A stretch of DNA of 64,000 bases from Marinobacterium_A aestuariivivens (lineage in GTDB: Bacteria > Pseudomonadota > Gammaproteobacteria > Pseudomonadales > Balneatricaceae): positions 5,084,001 to 5,148,000 of the forward strand of contig NZ_JBHSWE010000001.1 in the NCBI RefSeq assembly GCF_042661465.1, given 5' to 3'. Positions 47,885 through 56,888 of this stretch are shown in pieces. The first letter of the stretch is position 1. Each line of letters opens with the position of its first letter. A program made the position numbers and the translations under genes. The notes beneath the pieces were generated by a model. That model did no database searches. It had not been told where the DNA came from and saw nothing but the letters and a program-made list of their open reading frames with translations.

Positions 47885-48358
47885 TTAACGAAATCGGTCA
47901 CTAAAACCCGCGCCGGATTCGGATAAAAGCGCATCGGCGCCCCGGTATGCGCCCTGGGTATCGATGTCGAGTGCGCAGGCCGAGGCCACCTCTTCGGGTC
48001 TGATATGGGCCGGCAGCGCAACCAGTTCGTCACTGTAGCCGATCAGCTGAATACCCTCCTTGCGACAATAGGAGAGTACCTTCTCCAGCGCCCGGATCAC
48101 GGCTATCTGGCGATCATTGAGCCGGTCACGGGACGCCGACTGGTCGTCGCGGCGCCGACTGGTCACCTGACGCACGGCATAGCCATCGGCGTCGAGCAGC
48201 TGGAGGGTGACGCCGGTGATCTTCTCCCGCACCAGCGCACCCTTGGCCAGGGCGAACAGGGCTTCGCTGCGACAGCAGACCGCATCCTCGGCAGTACAGC
48301 GCTTGAGCGCCGCGACGACGGTGGCATAGCTGGCATCGTTCTCGAGCGTAATATCCAT
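47885..48358 (-). CDS. Hypothetical protein upstream of the response regulator
   Basis: 157 aa from MDITLENDASYATVVAALKR. I do not recognise a domain. Three Cys (CTAEDAVCC) lie near residues 20-30, and the rest contains LLDADGYAVRQVTSRRRDD and LEKVLSYCRKEGIQLIGYSDELVALPAHIRPEEV. It reads as soluble. ATG 48358 is preferred to the longer frame from 48436 on the basis of a plausible fold start. The 36-base gap to the regulator suggests one operon, so it may act with it. Confidence 0.6.
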   Translation of the reverse strand: MDITLENDASYATVVAALKRCTAEDAVCCRSEALFALAKGALVREKITGVTLQLLDADGYAVRQVTSRRRDDQSASRDRLNDRQIAVIRALEKVLSYCRKEGIQLIGYSDELVALPAHIRPEEVASACALDIDTQGAYRGADALLSESGAGFSDRFR

Positions 48359-48443
48359 TTGTCTATCCAGAGAGCAGATTCCAAAATAATGCAGGGCCAT
48401 CCGGAGTGCGCCGCAACGGCCGCGGCGGACGACCACTGCGCTA

Positions 48444-49198
48444 TCAGCGGGCGAATGCCTCGCGGCGGCTTTCCAGGCGTGCCAGCTCGAGCTCGAGCTG
48501 GTGGATACGTGTCACCGAAGCGCGTTCCTGCTCCTGCAGCTGTTGCCGCAGGCGGGCATTCTCATCGGCCAGGCGGTCGTTGCTGGCCTGCACGCGCTTG
48601 GCCTCCTCCTCCTGAATGCGCAGCCGGACCCTTGCATCCAGCAGTTCTTCGGTATCCAGACCGCCGGCATCGCGATGCTGCAGCCGCTCATGCTGCTTCA
48701 GCAGCCGTGCCTTGTCCTCGTTGTCCGATACCAGCCGAATGATGCGCTCTTCAAGGCGCAGTCTTTCGCCCTGGGACTCGTCCAGCTGAGCCGACAGCTG
48801 CTCATTGCGTTCGAGCAAGCGGGCATTCTGCTCCTGCAACTGGCGCACCTCGGCACCGCGACTGCGGTCGTCCCGCTGCAGCTGTTCCAGGCGCTCGCGG
48901 TAATCGGCCTCCAGTGTTCTGCACTGTTCGCCGAAGCGCTGCTCGGCATAGGCAAGCGCCTGGTCCCAGAGCTTGCCTGCCGCCGCCAGCACGGGCTCCG
49001 GCAGCTCCGGGTGCTGATTGCGACGGCTGACGCGCTCGCCCAGCGATTGCCACCAGTCTCCCAGCGCCTTGTTGATGGTGGTGAGACTACCGCTGCCGAT
49101 CAGATCGCGCACATTCTGTTGCGTAGGCTTTACCCCCGCTCCAGCAGCTGATCCGCGGCGACGAAGACTTTTTGTCGTGTATCGGAACCCGGCTTCAT
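48444..49198 (-). CDS. KfrA-like DNA-binding coiled-coil protein, frameshifted
   Basis: Reconstructed protein of about 252 aa starting MKPGSDTRQKVFVAADQLLERG. One G is missing in the run near 49135 (LLERG-VKPTQQNVRDLIGSGSLTTINKALGDWW). The N-terminal part matches the KfrA DNA-binding domain (replication-region regulators on plasmids and chromosomal relatives). The remainder (about 75-250) is a long coiled coil with Leu/Gln/Arg/Glu heptads (RLEQLQRDDRSRGAEVRQLQEQ). It may organise DNA or repress its own promoter. An AATAC/GTATT dyad at 49206-49222 just upstream is a candidate site. Chromosomal location cannot be separated from plasmid origin here. Confidence 0.8.
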
Positions 49199-49445
49199 AT
49201 CAAAAAATACAGTGTACGTATTATTCGGAACGTTTCCTGACCTGCGATGCCGTAGAGACAGACACAGGGCCAACAGATTCAGCAGGATAACCTAAAGTCG
49301 CTGCAGCGTCGCCAGAAGATAACAAAAGACGCAGCGACTGTACCCTGGTCGGTATCAGGCTTGGGGTAAAGGGTAGAAGACAGGCGTCTGGCGCCAGGAC
49401 ATATAGAGCGGGCAGGTGCCGTTGATGGCAGAAACGAAGCTCGAA

Positions 49446-49519
49446 TGGAGGCTGGAGTCGGAATCGAACCGGCGTACACGGAGTTGCAGTCCGCTGCATG
49501 ACCACTCTGCCATCCAGCC
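49446..49519 (-). tRNA. tRNA-Cys (GCA)
   Basis: The minus-strand sequence begins GGCTGGATGGCAGAGTGGTC and ends with an encoded CCA. The anticodon loop is CTGCAAC, giving anticodon GCA. The T arm has the GGTTCGATTCC pattern and the acceptor stem GGCTGG pairs with the 3' side CCAGCC. The length of 74 with CCA is typical. Confidence 0.95.
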
Positions 49520-49618
49520 CTCGAGGCGCTGCATAATACAGTATTGGCGGCGCAGGTCAACCGCGATGGCGGCGATCATCTATGCTAACCATGAGCACAG
49601 CCAGTCAGGAGAGAGCCT

Positions 49619-50625
49619 ATGGCCATCAGAGCAGCCATCAATGGATACGGACGCATCGGTCGCAACATCCTCAGGGCGCTTTACGAGTCCGGTCGAACTG
49701 ACCAGATTCAGATTGTCGCCATCAACGATCTCGGCGACACCGCCATCAACGCCCACCTGACGCGCTTCGACTCCGTCCATGGTCCTTTTGGTCATTCGGT
49801 ATCGATCGAGGATCAGCAGATGGTGATCGCAGGCGACGCTATCGCAATCTACAGCGAGCCGGATCCGCACAGGCTGTCCTGGGGCGATCTGGATATCGAC
49901 CTGGTATTCGAGTGCACGGGACGCTTCACGAACCGGGGGCTGCCGCCATACACCTCGACCGGGGTGCGCGCAAGGTAATCATCTCGGCACCCGCCGCCGA
50001 TGCCGACGCCACCATCGTTTACGGGGTCAATCACCGTCGCCTGCAGTCGACGGACCGCATCATATCCAATGCCTCCTGCACCACCAACTGCCTGGCCCCG
50101 CTTGCAAGCGTACTGCACGAAAAGGTCGGCATCATCGAAGGGTTGATGACGACGATCCATTCATACACCAACGACCAGCACCTGACGGACGTCTATCACA
50201 AGGACCCCTACCGCGCACGGTCGGCCACCCAATCGATGATTCCGACGAAAACCGGCGCGGCCGAAGCCGTGGGCCTTGTGCTGCCGGAGCTCGCGGGCAG
50301 GCTCACGGGCCTTGCGGTCAGGGTGCCGACGATCAACGTGTCGCTGCTCGATCTGAGCTTTATGCCCGAGCGGGCAGTGACCACTGGCGAGATCAATTGC
50401 CTGATGCGCGATGCCGCCAACGGCGACATGAAGGGCATTGTGCGTTGCAACGAGCTGCCGCTGGTCTCGGTCGACTTCAATCACGATCCCGCCTCCTGCA
50501 TCTTCGACTGCACCCAGACCCGCACGCTCGATCAGATGGTCAAGGTCTTCGCCTGGTACGACAACGAATGGGGGTTCTCGAACCGGATGATCGATACCGC
50601 GTTGGCGGCGATGGAGAACGGGTGA
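49619..50625 (+). CDS. gap: Glyceraldehyde-3-phosphate dehydrogenase, type I, frameshifted
   Basis: Reconstructed protein of about 335 aa. It starts MAIRAAINGYGRIGRNILRA (NAD-binding motif), then FECTGRFTN. One G is missing in the run at about 49936, after which the frame continues AAAIHLDRGARKVIISAPA. The catalytic Cys is in ASCTTNCLAPL, and later blocks include MTTIHSYTNDQ and WYDNEWGFSNRM. It oxidises glyceraldehyde 3-phosphate in glycolysis/gluconeogenesis. An erythrose-4-phosphate dehydrogenase role is less likely but possible. CAGGAGAG lies before the ATG. It is monocistronic, next to tRNA-Cys. Confidence 0.9.
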
Positions 50626-50688
50626 CGCCATTGGTCCCGTACCGACACGGGATGACCGGGCCTGTCGCCACCTGCATCTAGGGAAAAA

Positions 50689-50726
50689 GCCCGGCCGGGC
50701 GCTATGACTGTCGCGACCGGCCGGGC
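50689..50726 (-). terminator. Intrinsic terminator after the mobA-like gene
   Basis: GCCCGGCCGG and CCGGCCGGGC arms with an 18-base loop. On the minus strand the stem is followed by TTTTTCCC, as expected for an intrinsic terminator of the 3-hydroxybenzoate monooxygenase gene ending at 50742. On the plus strand no T tract follows. Confidence 0.75.
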
Positions 50727-50741
50727 AATAGGCGCTGTGAT

Positions 50742-52676
50742 TCAGACCGCCGCCAGAACCCCTTTGAAGTAGCCTTCAAGACCAGCAAAGTCGTCCAGCG
50801 GCAGCACCTCGGCGACGTACTGATCGGGGCGCACGATGACGATGCAGCCCTTCTCCTTGTCGATGCCGCGCATCTCATAGATGTTCTTGCCGCCACCGGA
50901 CGATTCCGGTCGCTTGTCCACGCAGAAAACCTTCTCGTGGTCCTGCAGGCCGTACCTGCCCTTGGGAGGCATCAGAACCGGGTGCAGGCTGCCGGTCTCG
51001 ATCGACTGGTGATGCTGCTGGAAGACCGCACGCACATCGATCACGGCATCCGGGTCCGACTTGACGGGTGTGTACTTCTTCAGCGGTGAGCTGGCGTCGT
51101 TCTGCAGGTAGTCGCAGAGCGCCTTGACACCACAGTCATCGGACATGGCTTCGACATTACCGGCAAAGGCAAAGATGCGGTATGCGCCGTTGGCTGTGAT
51201 GCAATGCCCCAGCTGCATCGGCCTGGCGTCGCAATGGCGTATGACGGGCGCAGAGTGGAAACGTTTGCCAACGGTCAGGCCTTTCGCAAGGTCCTGGTGA
51301 CCACCCTCACCGACCATAATCGATGGCTTGTACTGGATTGAGACCCCGGCGGTATACTGGCCAAAAAGTTGGAAGTAGCGCTGGAACTCGGCGGGATCAA
51401 CCCCATCCGGGTTCTCGGCGGACTTCGGCTTGGCGCTGAACATCCTGGAGAACTCCCGGTCGAAATCGATCAGCGCCTGACCATATTCATGACGTTCTGC
51501 CGAGTAGGTTTTGAGAATCCCGGGCCCGGCACGGCCGGTCAGTACGTGCGCCAGCTTCCAGCCAAGGTTCCAGGTATCCATCACCGAGGTGTTCAGCCCC
51601 TGCCCCGCCTTGGGGCTGTGGGTGTGGCAGGCGTCACCGGCGAGGAATACATGTGCCGGGCGACCCTCTGCGGAATCGTCAAATGCAGTGGTGATACGCT
51701 GGCCAATCTCGTAAACACTCCACCAGGCAACCTCTTTCACATCGACCGTATAGGGCTGCATGATGCGGTTGGCGGCCGCGACCAGCACGTCGGGGCTCAT
51801 CTGGTCGCGTGCGACGCGCTCGTTTTCCCTGAGCTTGTCCAGCTCGATGTACAGACGGACCATGTAACCACCCTCACGCGGGATGATCAGCATGTTGCCT
51901 TCGTTGTTCGAATGGATCAGAGACTTCAGGCGGATATCCGGAAAATCGGTATTGAGCAGAACGTCCATGACGCCCCAGGCCTGGTTCAGAGCATCGCCCA
52001 CCAGCTCCTTGCCAATAGCCGTGCGAACGCTTGAACGGGCACCATCGCAGCCAACCACGTACCTGGCTTTAACCGTCTCGATCTCCTGAGAGTACTGTGA
52101 ATAGTTCACCAGACGCTCGAACTTCAGGGTAACCGGGTACTCGCCGCCATCCGGGTCGACTTCAAGACCCAGCAGCTTGCGCTGGTAGTGAGGCACGATC
52201 TTGCCGGGGCCCTGACGCATCACATCGAGGAACATATCGTGCACACGTGCCTGGTTGATGATCAGGTGAGGCATCTCCGACAGATCGTCCGCCACGTCCT
52301 GAACCTTGCCGCTACGCGCGATCTGATTCGGCTTGTCTGCATCCGGTTTCCAGAAAGCGGCTTCGCTGACCTGGTAGGCTTCCTGCCTGATCTGATCCGC
52401 GAAGCCGTAGGCCTGGAACATTTCCATCGTGCGACAGGCGATACCATCCGCCTGGCCTACCAGCAGACGGTCGTCCTTCTGGTCGACGATGGCGACCTTG
52501 ATGTCGCCGAACTGTGACAGCTGTGCCGCGAGGTTGAGACCGGCCGGACCGCAACCGACGATCAGGACGTCAACTGCTTCGGGAAGGGGGCGCTTAATCG
52601 GTGGCGGTACGACGCGATCCTGAGGGTCGTCGAAACGGGGGTCGCCGGGATGAAAACCGTTGAGATGAAACTGCAT
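50742..52676 (-). CDS. mobA: 3-Hydroxybenzoate 4-monooxygenase-like FAD enzyme
   Basis: 644 aa from MQFHLNGFHPGDPRF, which closely resembles the start of Comamonas MobA. FAD-binding motifs are VLIVGCGPAGLNLAAQLS near the N-terminus, YVVGCDGARSSVR, and VFLAGDACHTHSPKAGQGLN. The C-terminal thioredoxin-like extension (about 450-644) is typical of phenol hydroxylase-type monooxygenases of this length. It would hydroxylate 3-hydroxybenzoate to protocatechuate using NAD(P)H and oxygen. It is divergent from a LysR-type gene across a 91-base gap carrying a dyad. The symbol is by similarity. A related hydroxybenzoate or phenol substrate cannot be excluded. Confidence 0.88.
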   Translation of the reverse strand: MQFHLNGFHPGDPRFDDPQDRVVPPPIKRPLPEAVDVLIVGCGPAGLNLAAQLSQFGDIKVAIVDQKDDRLLVGQADGIACRTMEMFQAYGFADQIRQEAYQVSEAAFWKPDADKPNQIARSGKVQDVADDLSEMPHLIINQARVHDMFLDVMRQGPGKIVPHYQRKLLGLEVDPDGGEYPVTLKFERLVNYSQYSQEIETVKARYVVGCDGARSSVRTAIGKELVGDALNQAWGVMDVLLNTDFPDIRLKSLIHSNNEGNMLIIPREGGYMVRLYIELDKLRENERVARDQMSPDVLVAAANRIMQPYTVDVKEVAWWSVYEIGQRITTAFDDSAEGRPAHVFLAGDACHTHSPKAGQGLNTSVMDTWNLGWKLAHVLTGRAGPGILKTYSAERHEYGQALIDFDREFSRMFSAKPKSAENPDGVDPAEFQRYFQLFGQYTAGVSIQYKPSIMVGEGGHQDLAKGLTVGKRFHSAPVIRHCDARPMQLGHCITANGAYRIFAFAGNVEAMSDDCGVKALCDYLQNDASSPLKKYTPVKSDPDAVIDVRAVFQQHHQSIETGSLHPVLMPPKGRYGLQDHEKVFCVDKRPESSGGGKNIYEMRGIDKEKGCIVIVRPDQYVAEVLPLDDFAGLEGYFKGVLAAV

Positions 52677-52703
52677 GTCGTGGCTCCTCTTGTTTTTTGT
52701 AAC

Positions 52704-52725
52704 CTTATACAATCCTTGATATAAG
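52704..52725. promoter_or_regulatory. LysR-type operator between mobA and its regulator
   Basis: CTTATA and TATAAG are perfect 6-base arms with a 10-base spacer, giving the T-N11-A pattern of LysR-type binding sites. It sits 28-49 bases upstream of the mobA-like start and 43-64 bases upstream of the LysR gene's start. The 91-base gap is A+T-rich throughout. Confidence 0.65.
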
Positions 52726-52767
52726 TAAAAATTGGTTTTTATCTTAAGACTAAAAGAATTTGCATAC

Positions 52768-53689
52768 ATGAACCCCAACCTGTTGAAGCAATTGGCCATC
52801 GTCGTCAAGCAGGGTTCCCTCAGCCGCGCCTGCGAGCAGCTGTACATCACTCAGCCAACGCTTACGCGCGCGATTCAGCAGATAGAGGCCAAGGTCGGAG
52901 CACCTGTGCTGACACGCACCAGGTACGGTGTGGCACCGACTGAAATCGGCGCCCGGCTGGCCCGGATCGGCGAGCGCATACTGGCCGAGTCAGAGCATGG
53001 CGAGGAGGTCATCCGCCAGTGGCACAGTGGCTATCAAAGCGAGTTCGCGATCGGCATCGATCCGCTCTGGGAGTTCGCGACCTTTAAGAGCCTGACCGAA
53101 AGCCTGTTGCGGGAGAGACGTTATGTCTTTCATCTGCGCACCGGGTCGGCATCGGTACAGATGAGACTGATGCAGGAGGGGCAGCTGGATTTCCTGCTGG
53201 CGCCGGCTCATTTGAGCGTCGCCCAGGGCGCCCTGGCGCGCAAGCTGCTGTTCCGGGACCGCTCGGGCGTCTTCGCCGGCAAAAAATCGAGCCTGGCCGG
53301 TACCCGACAGCCGGTATCTCGCGAGGTGCTGGAGCAGCAGAACTGGATGATCGCGGGTGCCAGCGCCGGATTTCTCGATGGCCGGGGAGCTGGCCGGCCC
53401 CACGGCGGCGCGCATGGCCTTTACCGGCAGTATCCGCTCGGTCCTGCACCTGCTCGACACCACCGACATGCTGGTGCGTCTGCCGGCGCGACTGGCACTG
53501 ATGACCGGCGAGGTCGCGCCCGGGCAGCTGATCGAGGTGGAGGGCCGGCCTGGACCGCGGCGCGATATCGCGCTCTGGTCACAGCTCGAGCATGACGAAC
53601 GGCCGGAGTTCGTGAAGGTCCGGGAACTGATCAGCGAGTTCGTGACGCGACTGGATCGCGAAGCGCCGACCTTTGGTCTGGCGCTGTGA
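52768..53689 (+). CDS. LysR-family regulator, frameshifted near 53375
   Basis: Reconstructed protein of about 307 aa starting MNPNLLKQLAIVVKQG. The helix-turn-helix (about 4-60) has SLSRACEQLYITQPTLTRAIQQIEAKVGAPVLTR. The effector domain spans the rest. The second frame after the shift reads ELAGPTAARMAFTGSIRSVLHLLDTTDMLVRLP. One base is wrong near 53375, not clearly a homopolymer. It is divergent from the mobA-like gene and probably activates it with 3-hydroxybenzoate as effector (inference). Confidence 0.85.
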
Positions 53690-53744
53690 CGGGTCCGCGG
53701 GCTAGAGTGGCGACCACTACTACGCCTTGGGGATTGATCATGGC

Positions 53745-54479
53745 TTATAGGGACTGGGCGTCCGTCGCTTCGGCCTGGATAACGTGGATCTCGGCCGCTT
53801 GCTCCTTTTTACCGGCGAAGATCTCGGCGTAACGCAGGGTGGCCTGGGCGTGTTCCCGCATGATGCCTTCGGCCCGGGCACCCTGACGATGATCGATGGC
53901 ATCGAATACGGCGTGATGCTGCATATGGGCGAAATTGAAGCGCCTGTACTCGCGTTCGAGATTGTTGCGGTCGACGGTCAGTGAACTGACCGAGGCGAAA
54001 GGCAGATGCTCGTTGCGACTCAGTGCCGAACTGATGGCGGGATTGCCACTCGCCTCGATGATCAGGGCATGAAAGCGCCGGTTCAGATCGTGATAGGTCT
54101 CCAGGTCTTCCTCGGTGACATGGCCCTTTTCGAACAGGGTGTCGCCCAAGGCGAGGGATTCCAGCAGTCCTTTGCGCTGCTCCGGGGACAGCCCGCGCTC
54201 GGCAGCCTGGCGGGCGGCCAGCCCCTCGAGCACGCCACGCACTTCGACGGCGCCGCCGACCTCCTCGGGCGTCACTTCGCGCACCCGGTATCCCCGCCGC
54301 TCCAGCTTGGTCAGCAGCCCTTCCTGCTCCAGCGCCCGGAAGGCGATACGCACCGGCGTGCGGGAGACCCCCAGCCGCTCGGCCGTTGGAATCTCGGCCA
54401 CCCTTTCACCGGCGGCCATCTCGCCGGAAATGATCATCTGTCGCAATGTGCTCAGCACACGCTGCCCTGCTTTGCTCAT
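53745..54479 (-). CDS. vanR: GntR-family regulator VanR
   Basis: 244 aa from MSKAGQRVLSTLRQMIISGE. The N-terminal winged helix (about 1-70) has EIPTAERLGVSRTPVRIAFRALEQEGLL. The FCD effector domain (about 85-225) includes ETYHDLNRRFHALIIEASGNPAISSAL. The ATG at 54479 is chosen over one four codons upstream (54491) because the family motif begins here. It is divergent from vanAB with three copies of the VanR operator in the 332-base gap. In relatives VanR represses vanAB and is released by vanillate. Confidence 0.9.
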   Translation of the reverse strand: MSKAGQRVLSTLRQMIISGEMAAGERVAEIPTAERLGVSRTPVRIAFRALEQEGLLTKLERRGYRVREVTPEEVGGAVEVRGVLEGLAARQAAERGLSPEQRKGLLESLALGDTLFEKGHVTEEDLETYHDLNRRFHALIIEASGNPAISSALSRNEHLPFASVSSLTVDRNNLEREYRRFNFAHMQHHAVFDAIDHRQGARAEGIMREHAQATLRYAEIFAGKKEQAAEIHVIQAEATDAQSL

Positions 54480-54544
54480 ACAAAACCTCATGCCCCGGGA
54501 AGTCTGGATACATTAAGACCGACGTTGTCTCCAGAGCATATCAT

Positions 54545-54556
54545 ACTGGATCCAAT
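54545..54556. promoter_or_regulatory. VanO-like operator 1 (near vanR)
   Basis: ACTGGATCCAAT, 11 of 12 matches to the known VanR site ATTGGATCCAAT. It lies 66 bases upstream of the vanR start, consistent with autoregulation. Confidence 0.75.
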
Positions 54557-54718
54557 CAGGCTCGATCGGGGTGCATCGACTGGCTGTCGCCAAGGCCGTT
54601 GGGAGATGGCGCTTAGGGACGAAATCCCTATAACGGGGCTATAAAGCCGGATTGAAGTCGATATATAGCTATTTCTTATAATCATTGGTTATTAAATGGA
54701 AAGATTTTATTGCGAATA

Positions 54719-54730
54719 AATGGATCCAAT
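54719..54730. promoter_or_regulatory. VanO-like operator 2
   Basis: AATGGATCCAAT, 11 of 12 matches to ATTGGATCCAAT. It is placed just upstream of the vanA -35 box. Confidence 0.78.
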
Positions 54731-54744
54731 AAAGCACCTAAACC

Positions 54745-54773
54745 TTGATATAGATCAAGACTTGGCCTAGATT
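54745..54773 (+). promoter_or_regulatory. vanA promoter
   Basis: TTGATA (54745-54750), a 17-base spacer and TAGATT (54768-54773). It is flanked by operator 2 upstream and overlapped by operator 3 at its -10 side. Confidence 0.65.
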
Positions 54774-54782
54774 GGATCCAAA
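54771..54782. promoter_or_regulatory. VanO-like operator 3
   Basis: ATTGGATCCAAA, 11 of 12 matches to ATTGGATCCAAT. It overlaps the end of the -10 box and the likely start point, so a bound repressor would block initiation. Confidence 0.8.
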
Positions 54783-54811
54783 CTATAACAAGCCACCCCG
54801 AGGAGCCCGAG

Positions 54812-55867
54812 ATGTTTCCGAAAAATGCCTGGTATGTCGCCTGTACCCCGGACGAATTCGTCGAAAAGCCGCTGGGCCGCCAGATCTGCGGCGAAAAGAT
54901 GGTGTTCTACCGTGGACCCGAAGGCCAGGTAGCCGCCGTCGAGGATTTCTGCCCGCACCGCGGCGCGCCGCTGTCCCTCGGCTACGTCGAAGACGGTTTG
55001 CTGGTCTGCGGCTACCATGGCCTGAAAATGGGTAGCGACGGCAGGACCGCGGAGATGCCCGGCCAGCGCGTCCAGGGTTTTCCCTGCATCAGGAACTATC
55101 CGATAGAGGAGCGTTTCGGCTTCGTCTGGGTCTGGCCCGGCGATCCCGAGCAGGCCAACAGAGACGAGATTCCGGTGCTGGAGTGGGCCGACAACCCGGA
55201 ATGGGCCTACGGCGGCGGCCTCTACCATATCAACTGCGACTACCGCCTGATGATCGACAACCTCATGGATCTGACCCATGAAACCTATGTCCATTCAACC
55301 AGCATCGGTCAGAGGGAGATCGACGAAGCGCCGGTGTCCACCAAAGTGGACGGCGAGACGGTGATCACCAGCCGCTACATGGACAACATCATGGCGCCGC
55401 CGTTCTGGCGCGCCGCACTCAAGGCCAATCACCTGGCCGACGACGTGGCGGTGGATCGCTGGCAGATCTGCCGCTTCACGCCGCCGAGCCATGTGATGAT
55501 CGATGTCGGCGTGGCCCATGCCGGTCACGGCGGCTACGCGGCGCCCGACGCGCACAAGGCCGCCAGCATAGTCGTCGATTTCATCACCCCGGAAACCGAG
55601 ACCTCGATCTGGTACTTCTGGGGCATGGCGCGCCACTTCAAGCCGGGAGATACCCATCTCACGGCCCAGATCCGCGACGGCCAGGGCAAGATCTTCGCCG
55701 AGGATCTGGAGATGCTGGAGCGCCAGCAGCAGAACCTGCTGGATTATCCGCAGCGCAAACTGCTTAAGCTGAACATCGATGCCGGTGGCGTTCAGGCCCG
55801 CCGCTTACTGGATCGACTCATCAAGGCGGAACAGCAACAGAACGAATCCGCCGCCACCGGCCGCTGA
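54812..55867 (+). CDS. vanA: Vanillate O-demethylase oxygenase subunit
   Basis: 351 aa, the usual length. The Rieske domain is near the N-terminus: CPHRGAPLSLGYVEDG (about residues 47-62) and CGYHGLKMG. The catalytic non-haem iron domain includes DLTHETYVHSTSIGQ, in which the His residues of the iron site lie. It demethylates vanillate to protocatechuate with electrons from VanB, releasing formaldehyde. GAGGAG lies before the ATG. It is the first gene of vanA-vanB-dctP behind three VanR operators. Syringate-type demethylation is a possible additional activity. Confidence 0.95.
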   Translation: MFPKNAWYVACTPDEFVEKPLGRQICGEKMVFYRGPEGQVAAVEDFCPHRGAPLSLGYVEDGLLVCGYHGLKMGSDGRTAEMPGQRVQGFPCIRNYPIEERFGFVWVWPGDPEQANRDEIPVLEWADNPEWAYGGGLYHINCDYRLMIDNLMDLTHETYVHSTSIGQREIDEAPVSTKVDGETVITSRYMDNIMAPPFWRAALKANHLADDVAVDRWQICRFTPPSHVMIDVGVAHAGHGGYAAPDAHKAASIVVDFITPETETSIWYFWGMARHFKPGDTHLTAQIRDGQGKIFAEDLEMLERQQQNLLDYPQRKLLKLNIDAGGVQARRLLDRLIKAEQQQNESAATGR

Positions 55868-55888
55868 GCCCTGCACAGGAGACCGACC

Positions 55889-56842
55889 ATGATCGAAGTC
55901 GAAGTCGTTTCGAAAACCAGCGACGCCGAGGATATCTGCCTGTTCGAACTGGCACGTCCGGATGGCGCCGCCTTGCCGGCCTTCGGCGCCGGCGCCCATA
56001 TCGACGTCCAGCTGCCGAACGGACTGGTACGCCAGTACTCGCTGTGCAACCATCCGGACGAGAGCCATCGCTACGAGATCGGCGTGCTGAAGGATCCGTC
56101 CTCGCGCGGCGGTTCCCGGGCCATGCACGAACAGGTGCAGGCCGGCGACCGACTGCTGATCAGCGAGCCGCGCAATCACTTCCCGCTGGCCCACCATGCC
56201 ACACGGAGCCTGCTGTTCGCCGGCGGTATCGGCGTCACGCCGATTCTCTGCATGGCCGAGCGGCTGGCCCATACCGGCGGTCCTTTCGAAATGCACTATT
56301 GCACCCGCTCCGAAAGCCGCACGGCCTTCCGCCAGCGCATCGCCGGCAGCGGCTTCGCCGACCGGGTGCAATTCCATTTCGACGACGGCGACGAGGCCCA
56401 GAAGCTGGATGCCCGCAGTCTGCTGGCCAAACAGGAACCCGGCACCCATCTCTACGTCTGCGGCCCCAAGGGCTTCATGGACCACGTGCTCGAGACCGCC
56501 GAGCAGCTCGGCTGGCCGGCCGAACAGGTGCACCGCGAGTATTTCGCCGCGGTGCCGATCAGCCACGACAGCGATGGCCCCTTCGAGGTACAGCTTGGCA
56601 GCAGCGGCCAGGTGCTGGAGATTCCGGCCAACCAGAGCGTGCTGCAGGTGCTGATGGACCACGACATCGACATTCCGTATTCCTGCGAAGACGGCGTCTG
56701 CGGTACCTGCCTGACCCGGGTGCTGGAAGGCGAGCCGGATCACCGCGACTTCTTCATGACGCCGGCCGAGCATGCGAAAAACGACCAGTTCACCCCCTGC
56801 TGCTCGCGAGCCAGGAGCAAGCGGCTGGTGCTGGATATCTGA
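55889..56842 (+). CDS. vanB: Vanillate O-demethylase reductase subunit
   Basis: 317 aa. The order is FMN-binding domain (QLPNGLVRQYSLCNHPDE), NAD-binding domain (SLLFAGGIGVTPILCMAERL, HLYVCGPKGFMDHVLE) and C-terminal [2Fe-2S] ferredoxin domain (YSCEDGVCGTCLTRVLEGEPDHRD). These are class IA-type reductase features. It passes electrons from NAD(P)H to VanA. The gap to vanA is 21 bases with GGAG upstream of its ATG, so the two are co-translated. Confidence 0.94.
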   Translation: MIEVEVVSKTSDAEDICLFELARPDGAALPAFGAGAHIDVQLPNGLVRQYSLCNHPDESHRYEIGVLKDPSSRGGSRAMHEQVQAGDRLLISEPRNHFPLAHHATRSLLFAGGIGVTPILCMAERLAHTGGPFEMHYCTRSESRTAFRQRIAGSGFADRVQFHFDDGDEAQKLDARSLLAKQEPGTHLYVCGPKGFMDHVLETAEQLGWPAEQVHREYFAAVPISHDSDGPFEVQLGSSGQVLEIPANQSVLQVLMDHDIDIPYSCEDGVCGTCLTRVLEGEPDHRDFFMTPAEHAKNDQFTPCCSRARSKRLVLDI

Positions 56843-56888
56843 TCACCACACTGCACAGTCAACCCAATAGCGATAACAAGAGGAAGCG

